A stretch of DNA of 64,000 nt from CANLBN01 sp034111645 (GTDB lineage: Bacteria; Pseudomonadota; Gammaproteobacteria; Pseudomonadales; Cellvibrionaceae), in assembly GCA_034111645.1 (NCBI GenBank), contig JAWUWW010000020.1, forward strand, positions 1 to 64,000, given 5' to 3'. Within the stretch, counting starts at the first letter, position 1. Each line of letters begins with the position of its first letter. Position numbers and translations under genes: made by a program. Below the pieces are notes generated by a model that ran no database searches, was not told where the DNA came from, and was given only the letters and a program-made list of their open reading frames with translations. Positions 18,384-28,031 of the stretch are shown here, in pieces.

Positions 18384-19262
18384 TTATTCGTTAGTTATTC
18401 CATCGTGAACAACATGTCCTTGGCTTAGGCCTTTCTGCCTCAATAAATTTTGGGTACTGGCTACTTGTTGCGGATTGCTCAGAGGGCCAACAAAAACACG
18501 ATGCAACTTATCTCTACCAGCAATCACATTAACTGCATGCGGCAAAACTGCTGACACTTTATTTCTTAAGCTTTCTGCGCCTTGGTATTGTTGAAAAGCA
18601 CCGAGCTGTAAATAAATCTCTTTTGAATCTTGCAGTGAATCACTATTAGATATTATTAGTGAAGGCGCTTGGTTAAGTTCTACAACATCATAGGTCTCTG
18701 AAGATGAAGCAAAGTTGTTATTTTCTGTGGGCGTGACATCGACAACATCAACGGTAGCAAAGCCCGTTGCAATAATCCCCAGCTTTTTTGCTGCTGCGTA
18801 ACTTAGATCGATAATTCTATTGCCGTGAAATGGGCCCCTATCATTAATTCTCACGATAATTGAGCGGCCATTGGCAACATGTGTAACACGCACATAACTA
18901 GGAATAGGTAGAGTCGGATGCGCAGCAGTCATCGCAAACATATTATAAACTTCGCCATTCGCTGTGCGCCTACCATGAAACTTGGTACCGTACCATGAAG
19001 CTTCGCCTCGCCTGCTATATCCATCACTAGAGGGTAAGACACGATAAGTTTTACCGAGAACCGTGTATTGTGGCGCATTACCTGCTCGGGTGCGCACAAC
19101 GGGCGCCGGCTTTGCATTAGGGATTTTATTCACATCAACCGAGCGCGCAGGACGTCCATCTTGTGAAGAATCTATTTTTGGGCTTTTAACAGAGGTAGAG
19201 CAAGCGCTGAGCACTAATGTTAGCAAAACAATAATATGAAAACGCATACGCAACCTCATCAT
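18384..19262 (-). CDS. rlpA: Septal ring lytic transglycosylase RlpA, lipoprotein
   Basis: Outer-membrane lipoprotein that cleaves naked glycan strands, mainly at division septa. The lipobox is LVLSAC with C21. The double-psi beta-barrel domain (about 83-172) includes GEASWYGTKFHGRRTANGE and the catalytic aspartate block INDRGPFHGNRIIDLS. A SPOR domain (about 210-288: YLQLGAFQQYQGAESLRNKV) targets septal peptidoglycan. Length 292 is typical. It sits 35 bases after mltB. Confidence 0.95.
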   Translation of the reverse strand: MMRLRMRFHIIVLLTLVLSACSTSVKSPKIDSSQDGRPARSVDVNKIPNAKPAPVVRTRAGNAPQYTVLGKTYRVLPSSDGYSRRGEASWYGTKFHGRRTANGEVYNMFAMTAAHPTLPIPSYVRVTHVANGRSIIVRINDRGPFHGNRIIDLSYAAAKKLGIIATGFATVDVVDVTPTENNNFASSSETYDVVELNQAPSLIISNSDSLQDSKEIYLQLGAFQQYQGAESLRNKVSAVLPHAVNVIAGRDKLHRVFVGPLSNPQQVASTQNLLRQKGLSQGHVVHDGITNE

Positions 19263-19297
19263 TCATTTTTTCTATTTATCTATACATCTAATGGCAA

Positions 19298-20317
19298 TTA
19301 TGACGAGGTTTTTTTCGACAGGATCTCTTGGCTCAACTGCCAAACTGCCATGGCGTAAAGACGGTTATGGTTATAACGAGTGATCACATAAAAGTTATGT
19401 AGACCCAACCAAAACTCAGCACCCCATTCTCCCTCTAAGCGCATTGCAGTTGCATTGCCTGTATTGTTTGTGGGCTTGACTGGAGTGAAGCCTTTTTTAT
19501 TCAGCTCGCCAAGAGTTATAGAGGGCTTTAGTGAATCATTAATAACAGATTCATCTATATTATCTGCAATACGGCTTCTTACAACGACGTCTTCATTTGT
19601 TTTCCAGCCATGAACTTTAAAATAATTAGCCACACTGCCGATGGCATCGTCAGTATTATTCCAAATATCAGCAAATCCATCCTTATCGTAATCGATAGCA
19701 TAAGCACGATAACTCGATGGTATAAACTGACCATAGCCCATGGCACCGGCATAGGAGCCAATTAGTTTTAAAGGATCTTGTTTTTGCTCACGTGAAAGTA
19801 ATAAAAACTCTTTCAACTCTTTTGTAAAAAATTTGCTACGAGGCGGGTAATCAAATGCCAGTGTGCTTAGTGCGTCAATCACCCGAAAACTACCTTTATT
19901 TTCACCATAACGTGTTTCTACGCCAATAATAGCGACAATAACAGCAGCGGGAACACCAAATTCTTGCTCGACTTTATTTAATGTATCTTCATTACTGTTC
20001 CAAAAGTCCACGCCTTTATTAATACGAGAATCTGTCACAAAAATTTTACGATATTCTGCCCAAGTAAGTCTTTTCTCGGCAGGCCTGGCAATAGCATCTA
20101 AGATTGATTGTTTTTTGGTGGCACCAGCAAACCAAGCTTCTAATGCAGCTTGCTCAAAACCATGATCTTCAACCATTTCTATGACAAATTTATTAGCAAG
20201 ATCATTATTACGATAAACAACATCATCACCTTGAGCTGTTATTGAGGTTAAGCTTATTAGCAAACCACTAAATGAAAGGCTTGCACCTAAAAAAAGTTTT
20301 CTTATCATCATTATCAC
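19298..20317 (-). CDS. mltB: Membrane-bound lytic murein transglycosylase B
   Basis: Cleaves peptidoglycan glycan strands to give 1,6-anhydro-muropeptides, the sugar that AnmK later recycles. A signal sequence spans about residues 5-29. The catalytic acid is E134 in IIGVETRYGENKG, followed by LSTLAFDYPPR and AMGYGQFIPSSYRAYAID. No lipobox cysteine is seen, so it is probably a soluble periplasmic SltB-type form, not anchored. Length 339 is normal. It overlaps rodA by four bases (ATGA). Confidence 0.94.
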   Translation of the reverse strand: MIMMIRKLFLGASLSFSGLLISLTSITAQGDDVVYRNNDLANKFVIEMVEDHGFEQAALEAWFAGATKKQSILDAIARPAEKRLTWAEYRKIFVTDSRINKGVDFWNSNEDTLNKVEQEFGVPAAVIVAIIGVETRYGENKGSFRVIDALSTLAFDYPPRSKFFTKELKEFLLLSREQKQDPLKLIGSYAGAMGYGQFIPSSYRAYAIDYDKDGFADIWNNTDDAIGSVANYFKVHGWKTNEDVVVRSRIADNIDESVINDSLKPSITLGELNKKGFTPVKPTNNTGNATAMRLEGEWGAEFWLGLHNFYVITRYNHNRLYAMAVWQLSQEILSKKTSS

Positions 20318-21474
20318 CGATTATTCGTAATTTTAGGGGGCTCAGTACTAATACCCATCAATAAACCAAAGCCTAGCATCAGAGTAACTAGTGAGGTTCC
20401 ACCCAAGCTCACCAGCGGTAATGGCACACCCACCACTGGCAGCAAGCCTGACACCATACCAATATTAACAAAGACATAGACAAAAAACGTTAAGGTAATA
20501 CTCCCCGCTAACAAACGCCTAAAACTATCTTGTGCGTTTACAGCTATGTATAAACCTCTTGCAATAACCAGCAGATAAATTACCAGTAAAGCAAACACAC
20601 CAACAAAACCAAATTCTTCAGCTAGCACAGCGATAATAAAATCCGTGTGCCCCTCAGGCAAAAAATCAAGGTGCGACTGAGTACCTTCTAACCACCCTTT
20701 GCCGTCGATGCCACCTGAACCTATCGCGGTTTTCGATTGAATTATATTCCAACCTGCCCCGAGCTTATCAGCCTCAGGGTTGAATAAAGTTAGTATACGT
20801 CTGCGCTGGTAATCATGTAACACGTAATGCCACATTGGCCAGGCACTTGCGAGCAATAACGCGAGCGCAGATAATATATATCGCCATCTAAGCCCCGCAT
20901 AAAACAAAACAATTAATCCTGATATCGCAACGAGAATAGATGTTCCTAAATCGGGCTGTTTTATAATTAATACAGTTGGCACAATAACTAGTATTAATGA
21001 CCAAAATACATGTTTAAAACGCGGCGGCAAGGTTTTATTTGATAAATACGCAGCGATGACAATTGGCATAGCTAATTTCATCATTTCTGATGGTTGAAAT
21101 CGAATACCACCTAAACTTAACCAGCGCTGTGCCCCTTTTGCGCCCACACCAAAGAACAACACTGATACTAATAAACCCAATGCGCCAACATAAAATAATA
21201 AAGACCATCTTGAAAAATAATCTACGCTTATTTGCGCAACAGTAAACATGCCAGTGTATGCAATAATAAAAAAAATAGCTTGGCGCTTTATTAAATTACT
21301 ATTATCTTCGCTGGCGCTATAGAGCACGACCAAGCCATAGGTCGTCAATATTAACAATAAAAGTAGCAGAAAAGGGTCTATATGAACAACACTCCAAAAG
21401 CTTCTGCGGCGCCTTAGGTCATGGCTAGCCTCTGGCATTCGACGAATAAAGTCTTGTTGGTTCTTTAAGATCAT
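20314..21474 (-). CDS. rodA: Rod-shape SEDS glycosyltransferase
   Basis: Inner-membrane peptidoglycan polymerase that makes glycan strands during elongation, working with PBP2. About ten membrane helices. SEDS hallmarks are visible: GGIRFQPSEMMKLAMP, the catalytic-aspartate region (IIKQPDLGTSILVA) and VPLPLVSLGGTSLVTLMLGFGLL at the end. Length 386 is normal. It overlaps both neighbours (mrdA by one base, TAATG; mltB by ATGA), so these genes form one translational unit. Confidence 0.97.
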   Translation of the reverse strand: MILKNQQDFIRRMPEASHDLRRRRSFWSVVHIDPFLLLLLLILTTYGLVVLYSASEDNSNLIKRQAIFFIIAYTGMFTVAQISVDYFSRWSLLFYVGALGLLVSVLFFGVGAKGAQRWLSLGGIRFQPSEMMKLAMPIVIAAYLSNKTLPPRFKHVFWSLILVIVPTVLIIKQPDLGTSILVAISGLIVLFYAGLRWRYILSALALLLASAWPMWHYVLHDYQRRRILTLFNPEADKLGAGWNIIQSKTAIGSGGIDGKGWLEGTQSHLDFLPEGHTDFIIAVLAEEFGFVGVFALLVIYLLVIARGLYIAVNAQDSFRRLLAGSITLTFFVYVFVNIGMVSGLLPVVGVPLPLVSLGGTSLVTLMLGFGLLMGISTEPPKITNNR

Positions 21475-23444
21475 TATTGATTTTCTCTTTGTGCAAGTTC
21501 AAGCGAACTTATTTCAGGCAACACATTAACAGAGAGAACTTTATTAATAGGGACTTCGCCAATAGCTGGCTTTGAAACCAACTTGGCAGGTGGTTTTTCT
21601 TTATCCCGATTTTTATCGAGTAAATATGAGTCAAATATTTTTCTTGCAATGGGGGCTGCGGTGCCCGAGCCCGACTCTCCGTTTTCTACAATCACGGCTA
21701 CCGCAATTTTAGGATTTTCAAACGGCGCAAAACCAACAAAAAGAGCGTGGTCGCGATTACGCTCTTTTAATGCTTCAGAGTCGTACTCTTCATTTTGCGC
21801 AATTCCAACAACTTGAGCCGTACCGGTTTTACCTGCCATTAAATAAGATGATTTACTACCCGCACGTCTTGCTGTGCCGTGGGCCGAATGCATAACATCT
21901 TTCATAGCATTAAAAATATGATCCCAATAACGGTTGTCAACTTCAACTTGGTTAATAATTTTAGGCGGTAGTATTTCACCATTTATAGATTTCACCACTT
22001 GTGGCTGTAAATGTTTACCGCGATTAGCAATCGTCGCCACCATTGTCGCCATCTGTAATGGTGTTGCCAACGCAAAACCTTGGCCGATACCCACATTGAG
22101 ACTATCTCCAGGAAACCACGGTAACCGGTGTGCTTGTTGCTTCCATTCGCGAGAAGGCCACAGACCTCGCTTTTCATTAGGCAAATCTATACCCGTTTTT
22201 TGACCTAGACCAAATTGCGCACCAAAGTCATGAATTCGATCAATCCCCATGCGAAATGCAAGACCGTAAAAAAATGTATCCGATGATTGCACAATCGCCT
22301 TATGAACATCGACAATGCCGTGACCGGTGCGTTTCCAGTCTCGCCATAAGCGCTCTTCGTTTTCTAATTGATAAAAGCCTGGATCAAAAATCTTATAACT
22401 TCGACTAATTACATTTTCGCTCAAGCCTGCTAAGCCCATCAACGGTTTAATGGTCGATGCCGGTGGATATCGACCTTGGATTGAACGATCAAATAAAGGA
22501 ATATCGGGATTGTTTCGTAACGAATTATAATTTTTATAACTAATACCTGTGACGAATAAATTAGGATCATAGCTTGGCGTGCTGACAATCGATAAAACAC
22601 CGCCAGTCTCAACATCAATTGCAACAACTGACCCTCGATAATCGCCTAGAGCATCTACTGCAATTTGCTGTAAGTGACTATCTATATGTAACTGTAGATT
22701 TTTACCTTCGATAGGATTTTGTTGCTCTAAGGTCCGCAATACTCGCATACGCGCATTAACTTCGACATTGCGGTAACCAATTTCACCAAACAACACATCT
22801 TCGTATGACTTCTCTATACCAATTTTACCGATCGTATGCACGCCCCGATAACGCTTAGCCTGCTCTTCGTCAAACTTGCTCCATTCACGATTATTAATTT
22901 TTCCCACATAACCGACGCTATGACCGAATAAAGAACCAGCCGGATAATCGCGCACTAATATTGCCTCAACTTCAACACCATCGAGGCGATATTCATTGAC
23001 GGCTATCTTAGCAATTTCCTCTTCAGTTAATCGAAAACGCAAAGGTATTGGTTGATAGGGACGTCGATTTTTTTTTAAAAATTTATAAAAATCTTGTACA
23101 TGACCTTCATTAACGACAATAAGTGAACGCAATGTCTCGATAGTCTCGTCAACACTTTTTATATTTTCAGGAACAAGAGAAAGGATATAACTTGGTCGAT
23201 TATCAGCTAGCAATCTGCCATTCGTATCAAAAATCAAACCACGCTGAGGACTAATTGTTTGCACTAGAATTCTATTATTGTCAGATTGGGTGGCGTAATC
23301 TTGATGGTGAGTGATCTGAAGGCTGTAATAGCGATAAAGCAATGCAAAGGTGAGACCGATAATTAAAACCGTCGTCAATAGCACTCGACCAGCAAAGCTG
23401 CGAGACTCGATATGATAATTTTTAAAATGTTGATGTTCTTGCAT
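21474..23444 (-). CDS. mrdA: Penicillin-binding protein 2
   Basis: Transpeptidase of the elongation machine. One N-terminal membrane helix (about 20-40), then the dimerisation/pedestal region (about 65-235) beginning at ISPQRGLIFDTNG, and the transpeptidase domain. Active-site motifs are S330-TIK, S387-SD and K539-TG. Length 656 is somewhat longer than E. coli PBP2 because of a polar C-terminal tail. It overlaps rodA by one base. Expected target of mecillinam-type beta-lactams. Confidence 0.97.
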   Translation of the reverse strand: MQEHQHFKNYHIESRSFAGRVLLTTVLIIGLTFALLYRYYSLQITHHQDYATQSDNNRILVQTISPQRGLIFDTNGRLLADNRPSYILSLVPENIKSVDETIETLRSLIVVNEGHVQDFYKFLKKNRRPYQPIPLRFRLTEEEIAKIAVNEYRLDGVEVEAILVRDYPAGSLFGHSVGYVGKINNREWSKFDEEQAKRYRGVHTIGKIGIEKSYEDVLFGEIGYRNVEVNARMRVLRTLEQQNPIEGKNLQLHIDSHLQQIAVDALGDYRGSVVAIDVETGGVLSIVSTPSYDPNLFVTGISYKNYNSLRNNPDIPLFDRSIQGRYPPASTIKPLMGLAGLSENVISRSYKIFDPGFYQLENEERLWRDWKRTGHGIVDVHKAIVQSSDTFFYGLAFRMGIDRIHDFGAQFGLGQKTGIDLPNEKRGLWPSREWKQQAHRLPWFPGDSLNVGIGQGFALATPLQMATMVATIANRGKHLQPQVVKSINGEILPPKIINQVEVDNRYWDHIFNAMKDVMHSAHGTARRAGSKSSYLMAGKTGTAQVVGIAQNEEYDSEALKERNRDHALFVGFAPFENPKIAVAVIVENGESGSGTAAPIARKIFDSYLLDKNRDKEKPPAKLVSKPAIGEVPINKVLSVNVLPEISSLELAQRENQ

Positions 23445-23563
23445 TAAATAAAATCTATTACTCTATACTTTCAAGGTATATTTTACTATTTATTTCAACT
23501 TTTATATGAGCTTTGATTTTCACTTCTCTTTAGATAATATATTTTATAAATCAACTCATCACA

Positions 23564-24031
23564 CTATTTATGGTAAGGATGATTATTTAATAAAGACCAG
23601 CTGCGGTATAACTGCTCTACCAACACAACTCTCACTAGAGGGTGTGGCAGTGTGAGTGCAGACAATGACCAGCGCTGATTTGCACGCTCTAAACAGGCGG
23701 GATTTAACCCGTCTGGACCACCTATTAATAAGGCTATATCTTGCCCTGACATTTGCCAATTTGATGTCTCAACCGACAATTGTTGTGTCGACCACAACTT
23801 ACCTTTGACATCTAAAGCGATCACATGCTCTTGTGGATTAATAGATGACAGTATTGCATTGCCTTCTGACTCTATTGCCTTAGCTAAATCTTGTGATTTA
23901 CTTCGATGACCAATAGCAAACTCTACCCATTCAAACTTCCACTCTCTCGGCAAACGCTTCTGATACTCCTCTACCCCTTGAATAACCCAAGATGGCATTT
24001 TTGTACCAACCGCTAACACCCTAACATGCAT
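23564..24031 (-). CDS. rlmH: 23S rRNA pseudouridine-1915 N3-methyltransferase
   Basis: SPOUT methyltransferase acting on pseudouridine 1915 of helix 69 in the assembled ribosome. Of 155 residues as usual. The knot motifs are visible: ALDVKGKLWSTQQLS, IALLIGGPDGLNP and the C-terminal LPHPLVRVVLVEQLYRSW ending in NNHPYHK. It sits between mrdA and rsfS as in most gammaproteobacteria. Confidence 0.97.
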   Translation of the reverse strand: MHVRVLAVGTKMPSWVIQGVEEYQKRLPREWKFEWVEFAIGHRSKSQDLAKAIESEGNAILSSINPQEHVIALDVKGKLWSTQQLSVETSNWQMSGQDIALLIGGPDGLNPACLERANQRWSLSALTLPHPLVRVVLVEQLYRSWSLLNNHPYHK

Positions 24032-24141
24032 ATTCTAGATTTCTTTTTAAGACTTTTAAAACGTCTTCTTAAGTTAACTTATTTTTTGTTAACGCTTAGC
24101 AACGATCACAAACCTAATAAATACTTGGTCGGCAATTTAAG

Positions 24142-24507
24142 TTAAGCTTTTGCTGATTCACTATTAGATTTTTCTATCGGCGTCCATAACTTTTCCAAGT
24201 CATAAAACTTTCTAGCCTCGGGTAATAAAACATGAACAACAACAGAACCATAATCTACTAGCACCCAATCAGAGGCTTCTAAACCCTCTATACCTATGGG
24301 TCGAATGTCTTGCTTTTTAAGCTCATCGACAACATTGCCAGCTAAGGATTTAACATGCCGGCTAGAGGTGCCCGTAGCAATCACCAATGTGTCCATCACA
24401 TCGCTCATGGACATAACATCTAACTCAACAACATCTTGTGCTTTTAAATCATCTAATGCATTGATGACCAGCGCGTTTAATTCAGCATTATTTAATTCTT
24501 TTGTCAT
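24142..24507 (-). CDS. rsfS: Ribosome silencing factor
   Basis: Binds ribosomal protein uL14 and blocks joining of the subunits when nutrients are short. The 121-residue protein has the family blocks DVVELDVMSMSDVMDTLVIA, TGTSSRHVKSLAGNV and SDWVLVDYGSVVVHVLLPEAR. The ATG shares a base with the nadD stop (TAATG). The next gene, rlmH, also acts on the ribosome. Confidence 0.96.
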   Translation of the reverse strand: MTKELNNAELNALVINALDDLKAQDVVELDVMSMSDVMDTLVIATGTSSRHVKSLAGNVVDELKKQDIRPIGIEGLEASDWVLVDYGSVVVHVLLPEARKFYDLEKLWTPIEKSNSESAKA

Positions 24508-25154
24508 TAATATTCTTTCTCTGTAAAACCATATAATTGATGAGCGACGATATAGTCATATACCTGCTCAGGTAAACCCTCAGGCTTAATTCCAAGAGCT
24601 AATTGCTTGCGTATCGCTGTTGCAGACCATGGCAATTGCGGCTGCTGAAGTGCAACAACCATTCCTGCCGAGTGTGTATGAATATTAGCAGCTGATGAGG
24701 CCGCAAGCCAATCTGCCAAAATCCCCACTTTAGGCAGGGTGTAATTTGGCCGCTGCAATACACCAATATGTGCTAAGGATGGCAATTGTTGCCATTCATA
24801 CCAACTTTGCAGATTATTATACGCATCAACACCCATTAACAATGTGATGCTTGGCTCGTCACCAAACTCTTTACGACAATCTTTAAGTGTCTCAACTGTC
24901 CACGAGTAGTTATTGCGCTTCAATTCTCGATCATCAATCGACAAACCATCGATATCTTTCACTGCAAGAGCCAGTAGTAATAAGCGCTGCTGACTAGTTA
25001 GTTGAGGCGTATCTCTATGCGGTGGTTGATGGCATGGCAATAGACGCACCTCATCTAACTGCAAGATTTTTTTTGCAGCAAGCGCCATTTGTATATGTCC
25101 ACAATGAACAGGATCAAATGTTCCACCAAAAAAACCTATGGTTCTTAAACTCAT
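24507..25154 (-). CDS. nadD: Nicotinate-nucleotide adenylyltransferase
   Basis: Joins nicotinate mononucleotide and ATP to make deamido-NAD. The nucleotidyltransferase signature GFFGGTFDPVHCGHIQMAL (GGTFDPxHxGH) is at the N-terminus and SATAIRKQLALG (the ISSTxIR-type motif) near the end. Length 215 is normal. It overlaps rsfS by one base and starts 24 bases after proA. Confidence 0.97.
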   Translation of the reverse strand: MSLRTIGFFGGTFDPVHCGHIQMALAAKKILQLDEVRLLPCHQPPHRDTPQLTSQQRLLLLALAVKDIDGLSIDDRELKRNNYSWTVETLKDCRKEFGDEPSITLLMGVDAYNNLQSWYEWQQLPSLAHIGVLQRPNYTLPKVGILADWLAASSAANIHTHSAGMVVALQQPQLPWSATAIRKQLALGIKPEGLPEQVYDYIVAHQLYGFTEKEY

Positions 25155-25178
25155 TATTTAATACACGCTAGCAGACAA

Positions 25179-26456
25179 CTACTGCCTAATATGCCCATCG
25201 CCAAAAACAACCCACTTTTGAGATGTTAAACCCTCAAGCCCGACAGGACCTCTCGCATGAATTTTATCGGTCGATATACCAATTTCCCCACCTAAACCAT
25301 ATTCAAAGCCATCGGCAAAGCGAGTCGATGCATTCACTATCACCGATGCCGAATCAACTTTTGACATAAATTGACGAGCGCGAGAAATATCTTGCGTGAC
25401 AATTGCTTCCGTATGACCCGAGCTAAAATGAGCAATATGATCCATTGCTGAATTCATATCATCAACAATACGAATAGATAAAATTGGGGCTAAATATTCT
25501 GTGGCCCAATCCGCATCAGTCGCCGCAATCATATTGACTAAAGCACATGCACGCTCACAGCCACGTAATTCAACACCTTTTTCTATATAAGCTTGCGCTA
25601 AACGCGGTAAAATTTTTGGTGCAATAGAGTTTGCAATCAATAGTGTCTCCATTGCATTGCACACACCATAACGATGAGTTTTTGAATTTACCGCAATATC
25701 AAAGGCTTTTGTTAAGTCAGCAAAATCATCGATATAGACATGACAAATACCATCTAAATGCTTGATTACAGAGACGGTTGCTTGATTGACAATACGTTCA
25801 ATTAAACTTTTACCTCCGCGGGGCACAACCACATCCACAAACTCATTCATGGTAATTAACTCGCCTACCGCTTCTCTATCAGCTGTTGATATAACTTGTA
25901 TAATATCCCTTGATAGACCTACTTTTTCTAAACCTTTGTAGATACAGCTAGCAATAGCCTGATTTGAATTTAATGCCTCTTTACCGCCGCGTAAGATCGC
26001 TGCATTACCTGACTTTAAGCACAGGCTTGCAGCATCGATAGTCACATTCGGACGCGACTCATAAATAATTCCTACGACACCTAAAGGCACCCGCATTTTA
26101 CCCACTTGGATTCCAGAGGGTCGATAACTGAGATCCGTAATTTCGCCGCAAGGATCAGGCAACTCAGCAACTTGCGAAAGCCCAATGATCATTTGATCAA
26201 TTGCTTTATCATCTATGCTAAGACGATCGAGCAATGCCGCCTCTAAACCATCACTAACGCCTTGGGCCATATCTTTTTTATTGGCTGCAAGTAACTTATC
26301 TCGACTCTTATCTAAGGTCGAGGCAATAGCGAGTAAGGCTGCATTTTTTACTGAGGTTTCGGTTGTTGCAATAAGACGTGACGATGCTCGCGCTTTTGCA
26401 CCCACACCAGCCATATATTCTTTTATATTCATATTACTATTACTTAATACATTCAA
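25179..26456 (-). CDS. proA: Glutamate-5-semialdehyde dehydrogenase
   Basis: Reduces gamma-glutamyl phosphate to glutamate semialdehyde in proline synthesis. It has an aldehyde-dehydrogenase fold with the catalytic cysteine in THRYGVCNAMETLL, the cofactor block PLGVVGIIYESRPNVTIDAA and VVPRGGKSLIE. Length 425 is normal. It is the first gene of the long minus-strand cluster that ends with lipA. ProB is not in the window. Confidence 0.97.
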   Translation of the reverse strand: MNVLSNSNMNIKEYMAGVGAKARASSRLIATTETSVKNAALLAIASTLDKSRDKLLAANKKDMAQGVSDGLEAALLDRLSIDDKAIDQMIIGLSQVAELPDPCGEITDLSYRPSGIQVGKMRVPLGVVGIIYESRPNVTIDAASLCLKSGNAAILRGGKEALNSNQAIASCIYKGLEKVGLSRDIIQVISTADREAVGELITMNEFVDVVVPRGGKSLIERIVNQATVSVIKHLDGICHVYIDDFADLTKAFDIAVNSKTHRYGVCNAMETLLIANSIAPKILPRLAQAYIEKGVELRGCERACALVNMIAATDADWATEYLAPILSIRIVDDMNSAMDHIAHFSSGHTEAIVTQDISRARQFMSKVDSASVIVNASTRFADGFEYGLGGEIGISTDKIHARGPVGLEGLTSQKWVVFGDGHIRQ

Positions 26457-26911
26457 TTTTAAACAGAGCGACCATAAAGTTATTAAAAATATTTTCTAGT
26501 TTTGTATTATACATAAATAGGTGCAATTTACAGTCAACTTATATCAAAATTCTCTATTATTGATGAGTTAATTATAACAATGAAAGTTTCAACCCCTTAC
26601 TGAATAAAAGCTTTATATTACTGATTTAAAGGAAGGCCAAAAATAAACTTTTAAGCATCAAAAAATGATGCAACAACTAAAATTAAAAGGCTTTAACTCA
26701 AACAAATAAAATCAATCTACCCAATAATAACTCAGCTATTACAACTCGAAAAATATATGGTTACCCAGATTCAAAATTGACGCTCTAAAATCTATCACGG
26801 ATCATCAAACCTACGTCAAGCCCATCTTGTAAATAACATCCCTTACCATCAACAAATAACTTCAATAACCACACTTTGTTCAGTCATTATTCAGTTATGA
26901 AGGATTATTCT
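26457..26911. other. Intergenic region with no recognisable gene
   Basis: This AT-rich gap separates divergent proA and the glycine-zipper gene. It should hold both promoters, but I found no clear -35/-10 pair, terminator or conserved site. A 14-codon frame at 26664 has no ribosome site and is not called. Confidence 0.5.
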
Positions 26912-26956
26912 ATGTGCAACTTAAGTAATTTTACCCGATTTTTTAAGTGTTTATAA
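26912..26956 (+). CDS. Possible 14-residue leader peptide
   Basis: ATG at 26912 opens MCNLSNFTRFFKCL and stops at 26954-26956, 16 bases before the glycine-zipper gene. AAGGA stands seven bases before the ATG, a better ribosome site than many full genes here have. It could be an upstream leader peptide that tunes the next gene, or chance. No attenuator hairpin was seen. Confidence 0.3.
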   Translation: MCNLSNFTRFFKCL

Positions 26957-26972
26957 ACAATGAGGACTACAA

Positions 26973-27536
26973 ATGAAAACAAGAATATTATCAATTGCAG
27001 CTTCACTATTAATTTTAAGCTCTGCGACTTATGCCGATAACTACAAGCATTCTGATAACTATAACTATTCTGATAATAGCGAACATGCTAACAGACAGAC
27101 CCGTCATAAGTATGCAAAAGTCATTGATGTCCAGCCCATTTACCAAAATGTTAGCTATTACGAGCCCCAGCAAGAGTGCCGCTACGAACAGCGCGCCACT
27201 AGAAGCAATAATAATACAACAGCTGTTATTGTTGGCAGCTTATTAGGTGGCGCAATTGGTAATGAATTAGGGCACAAGAAGAGCAACAAACGAGTTGGCG
27301 CTGTAGCTGAGGCGATACTTGGAGGCTCTATTGCTAATGATGTTACCCGCGGCAACCGTTCTTATTACGGGCAACAAGAGCAGGTTTGCACAACTACTCA
27401 ACAAGTACGCTATGAAGAAAAAATTACGGGCTATAATGTCGCTTATCGCTATCTTGGAGAAACCTACTATACGCGTATGGATCGTCGACCCAATGATAAA
27501 ATTAAAATTGAAGTGAGTGTGCGCCCAGTTTTATGA
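26973..27536 (+). CDS. Glycine-zipper 2TM-domain envelope protein
   Basis: Exported protein of 187 residues. The signal peptide is at 1-21 (ILSIAASLLILSSATYA). A polar Tyr/Asn/Asp-rich stretch follows, then a glycine zipper at about 85-125 (AVIVGSLLGGAIGNELG, VGAVAEAILGGSIANDV) that should insert in or bind a membrane. The C-terminus is beta-rich (VRYEEKITGYNVAYRYLGE). Family members (SlyB/17-kDa-antigen-like) are envelope-stress proteins. It stands upstream of a two-component system, a link that may be regulatory (inference). Confidence 0.8.
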   Translation: MKTRILSIAASLLILSSATYADNYKHSDNYNYSDNSEHANRQTRHKYAKVIDVQPIYQNVSYYEPQQECRYEQRATRSNNNTTAVIVGSLLGGAIGNELGHKKSNKRVGAVAEAILGGSIANDVTRGNRSYYGQQEQVCTTTQQVRYEEKITGYNVAYRYLGETYYTRMDRRPNDKIKIEVSVRPVL

Positions 27537-27760
27537 TGCGCTCTAAACAACAAGACCTTTGCTTAAATAGATATGTTAATATCTGGTAAGCGCCTTAGAA
27601 AGCAGAGTTTAGAAATACCAAGGAATACTCTATATCAATCGTACTTAGTTATCCTTAATGGCGCCTACCACCTTATTTCAGGCAAAACTCCGCAAGACGG
27701 ACAAATCATCTTTCAACACTAGCTAAACCGTAAATCATATCGACGCATAGAAGGCCTAGA

Positions 27761-28015
27761 ATGCACAAACTACTCACAATAAATATCCCGTTTAAGTTAT
27801 TCTTAGGCTGTGTATTAATTCTAGGCCTGAGCTCTAATACAATTGCACAAGGTTCAGCTTCAGATGTAGCCGCCACAGCAGCCTCACAAACAGGAGGTAA
27901 GGTTTTACAGGTCAAAGAAAACAAAGCCGGTAATTATCGGGTTAAAGTTTTAATGCCAAATGGTCAAATACGACATATTATTATTGATAATCCCAACTCC
28001 TCTTCAAAAAAATAA
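27761..28015 (+). CDS. Small exported PepSY-like protein
   Basis: 84 residues. A signal peptide (about 1-30: FKLFLGCVLILGLSSNTIAQG) precedes a short domain with KVLQVKENKAGNYRVKVLMP and GQIRHIIID, the pattern of one half of a PepSY repeat. GAAGG six bases before the ATG supports the start. It lies 16 bases before the response regulator, as PepSY proteins often do beside PhoPQ-like systems, where they may modulate the sensor. Precise role unknown. Confidence 0.68.
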   Translation: MHKLLTINIPFKLFLGCVLILGLSSNTIAQGSASDVAATAASQTGGKVLQVKENKAGNYRVKVLMPNGQIRHIIIDNPNSSSKK

Positions 28016-28031
28016 CCTTAACCACACTACT

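Noticed and set aside
26664..26708. Short frame MMQQLKLKGFNSNK
   Set aside because: No ribosome site and nothing downstream to regulate closely.
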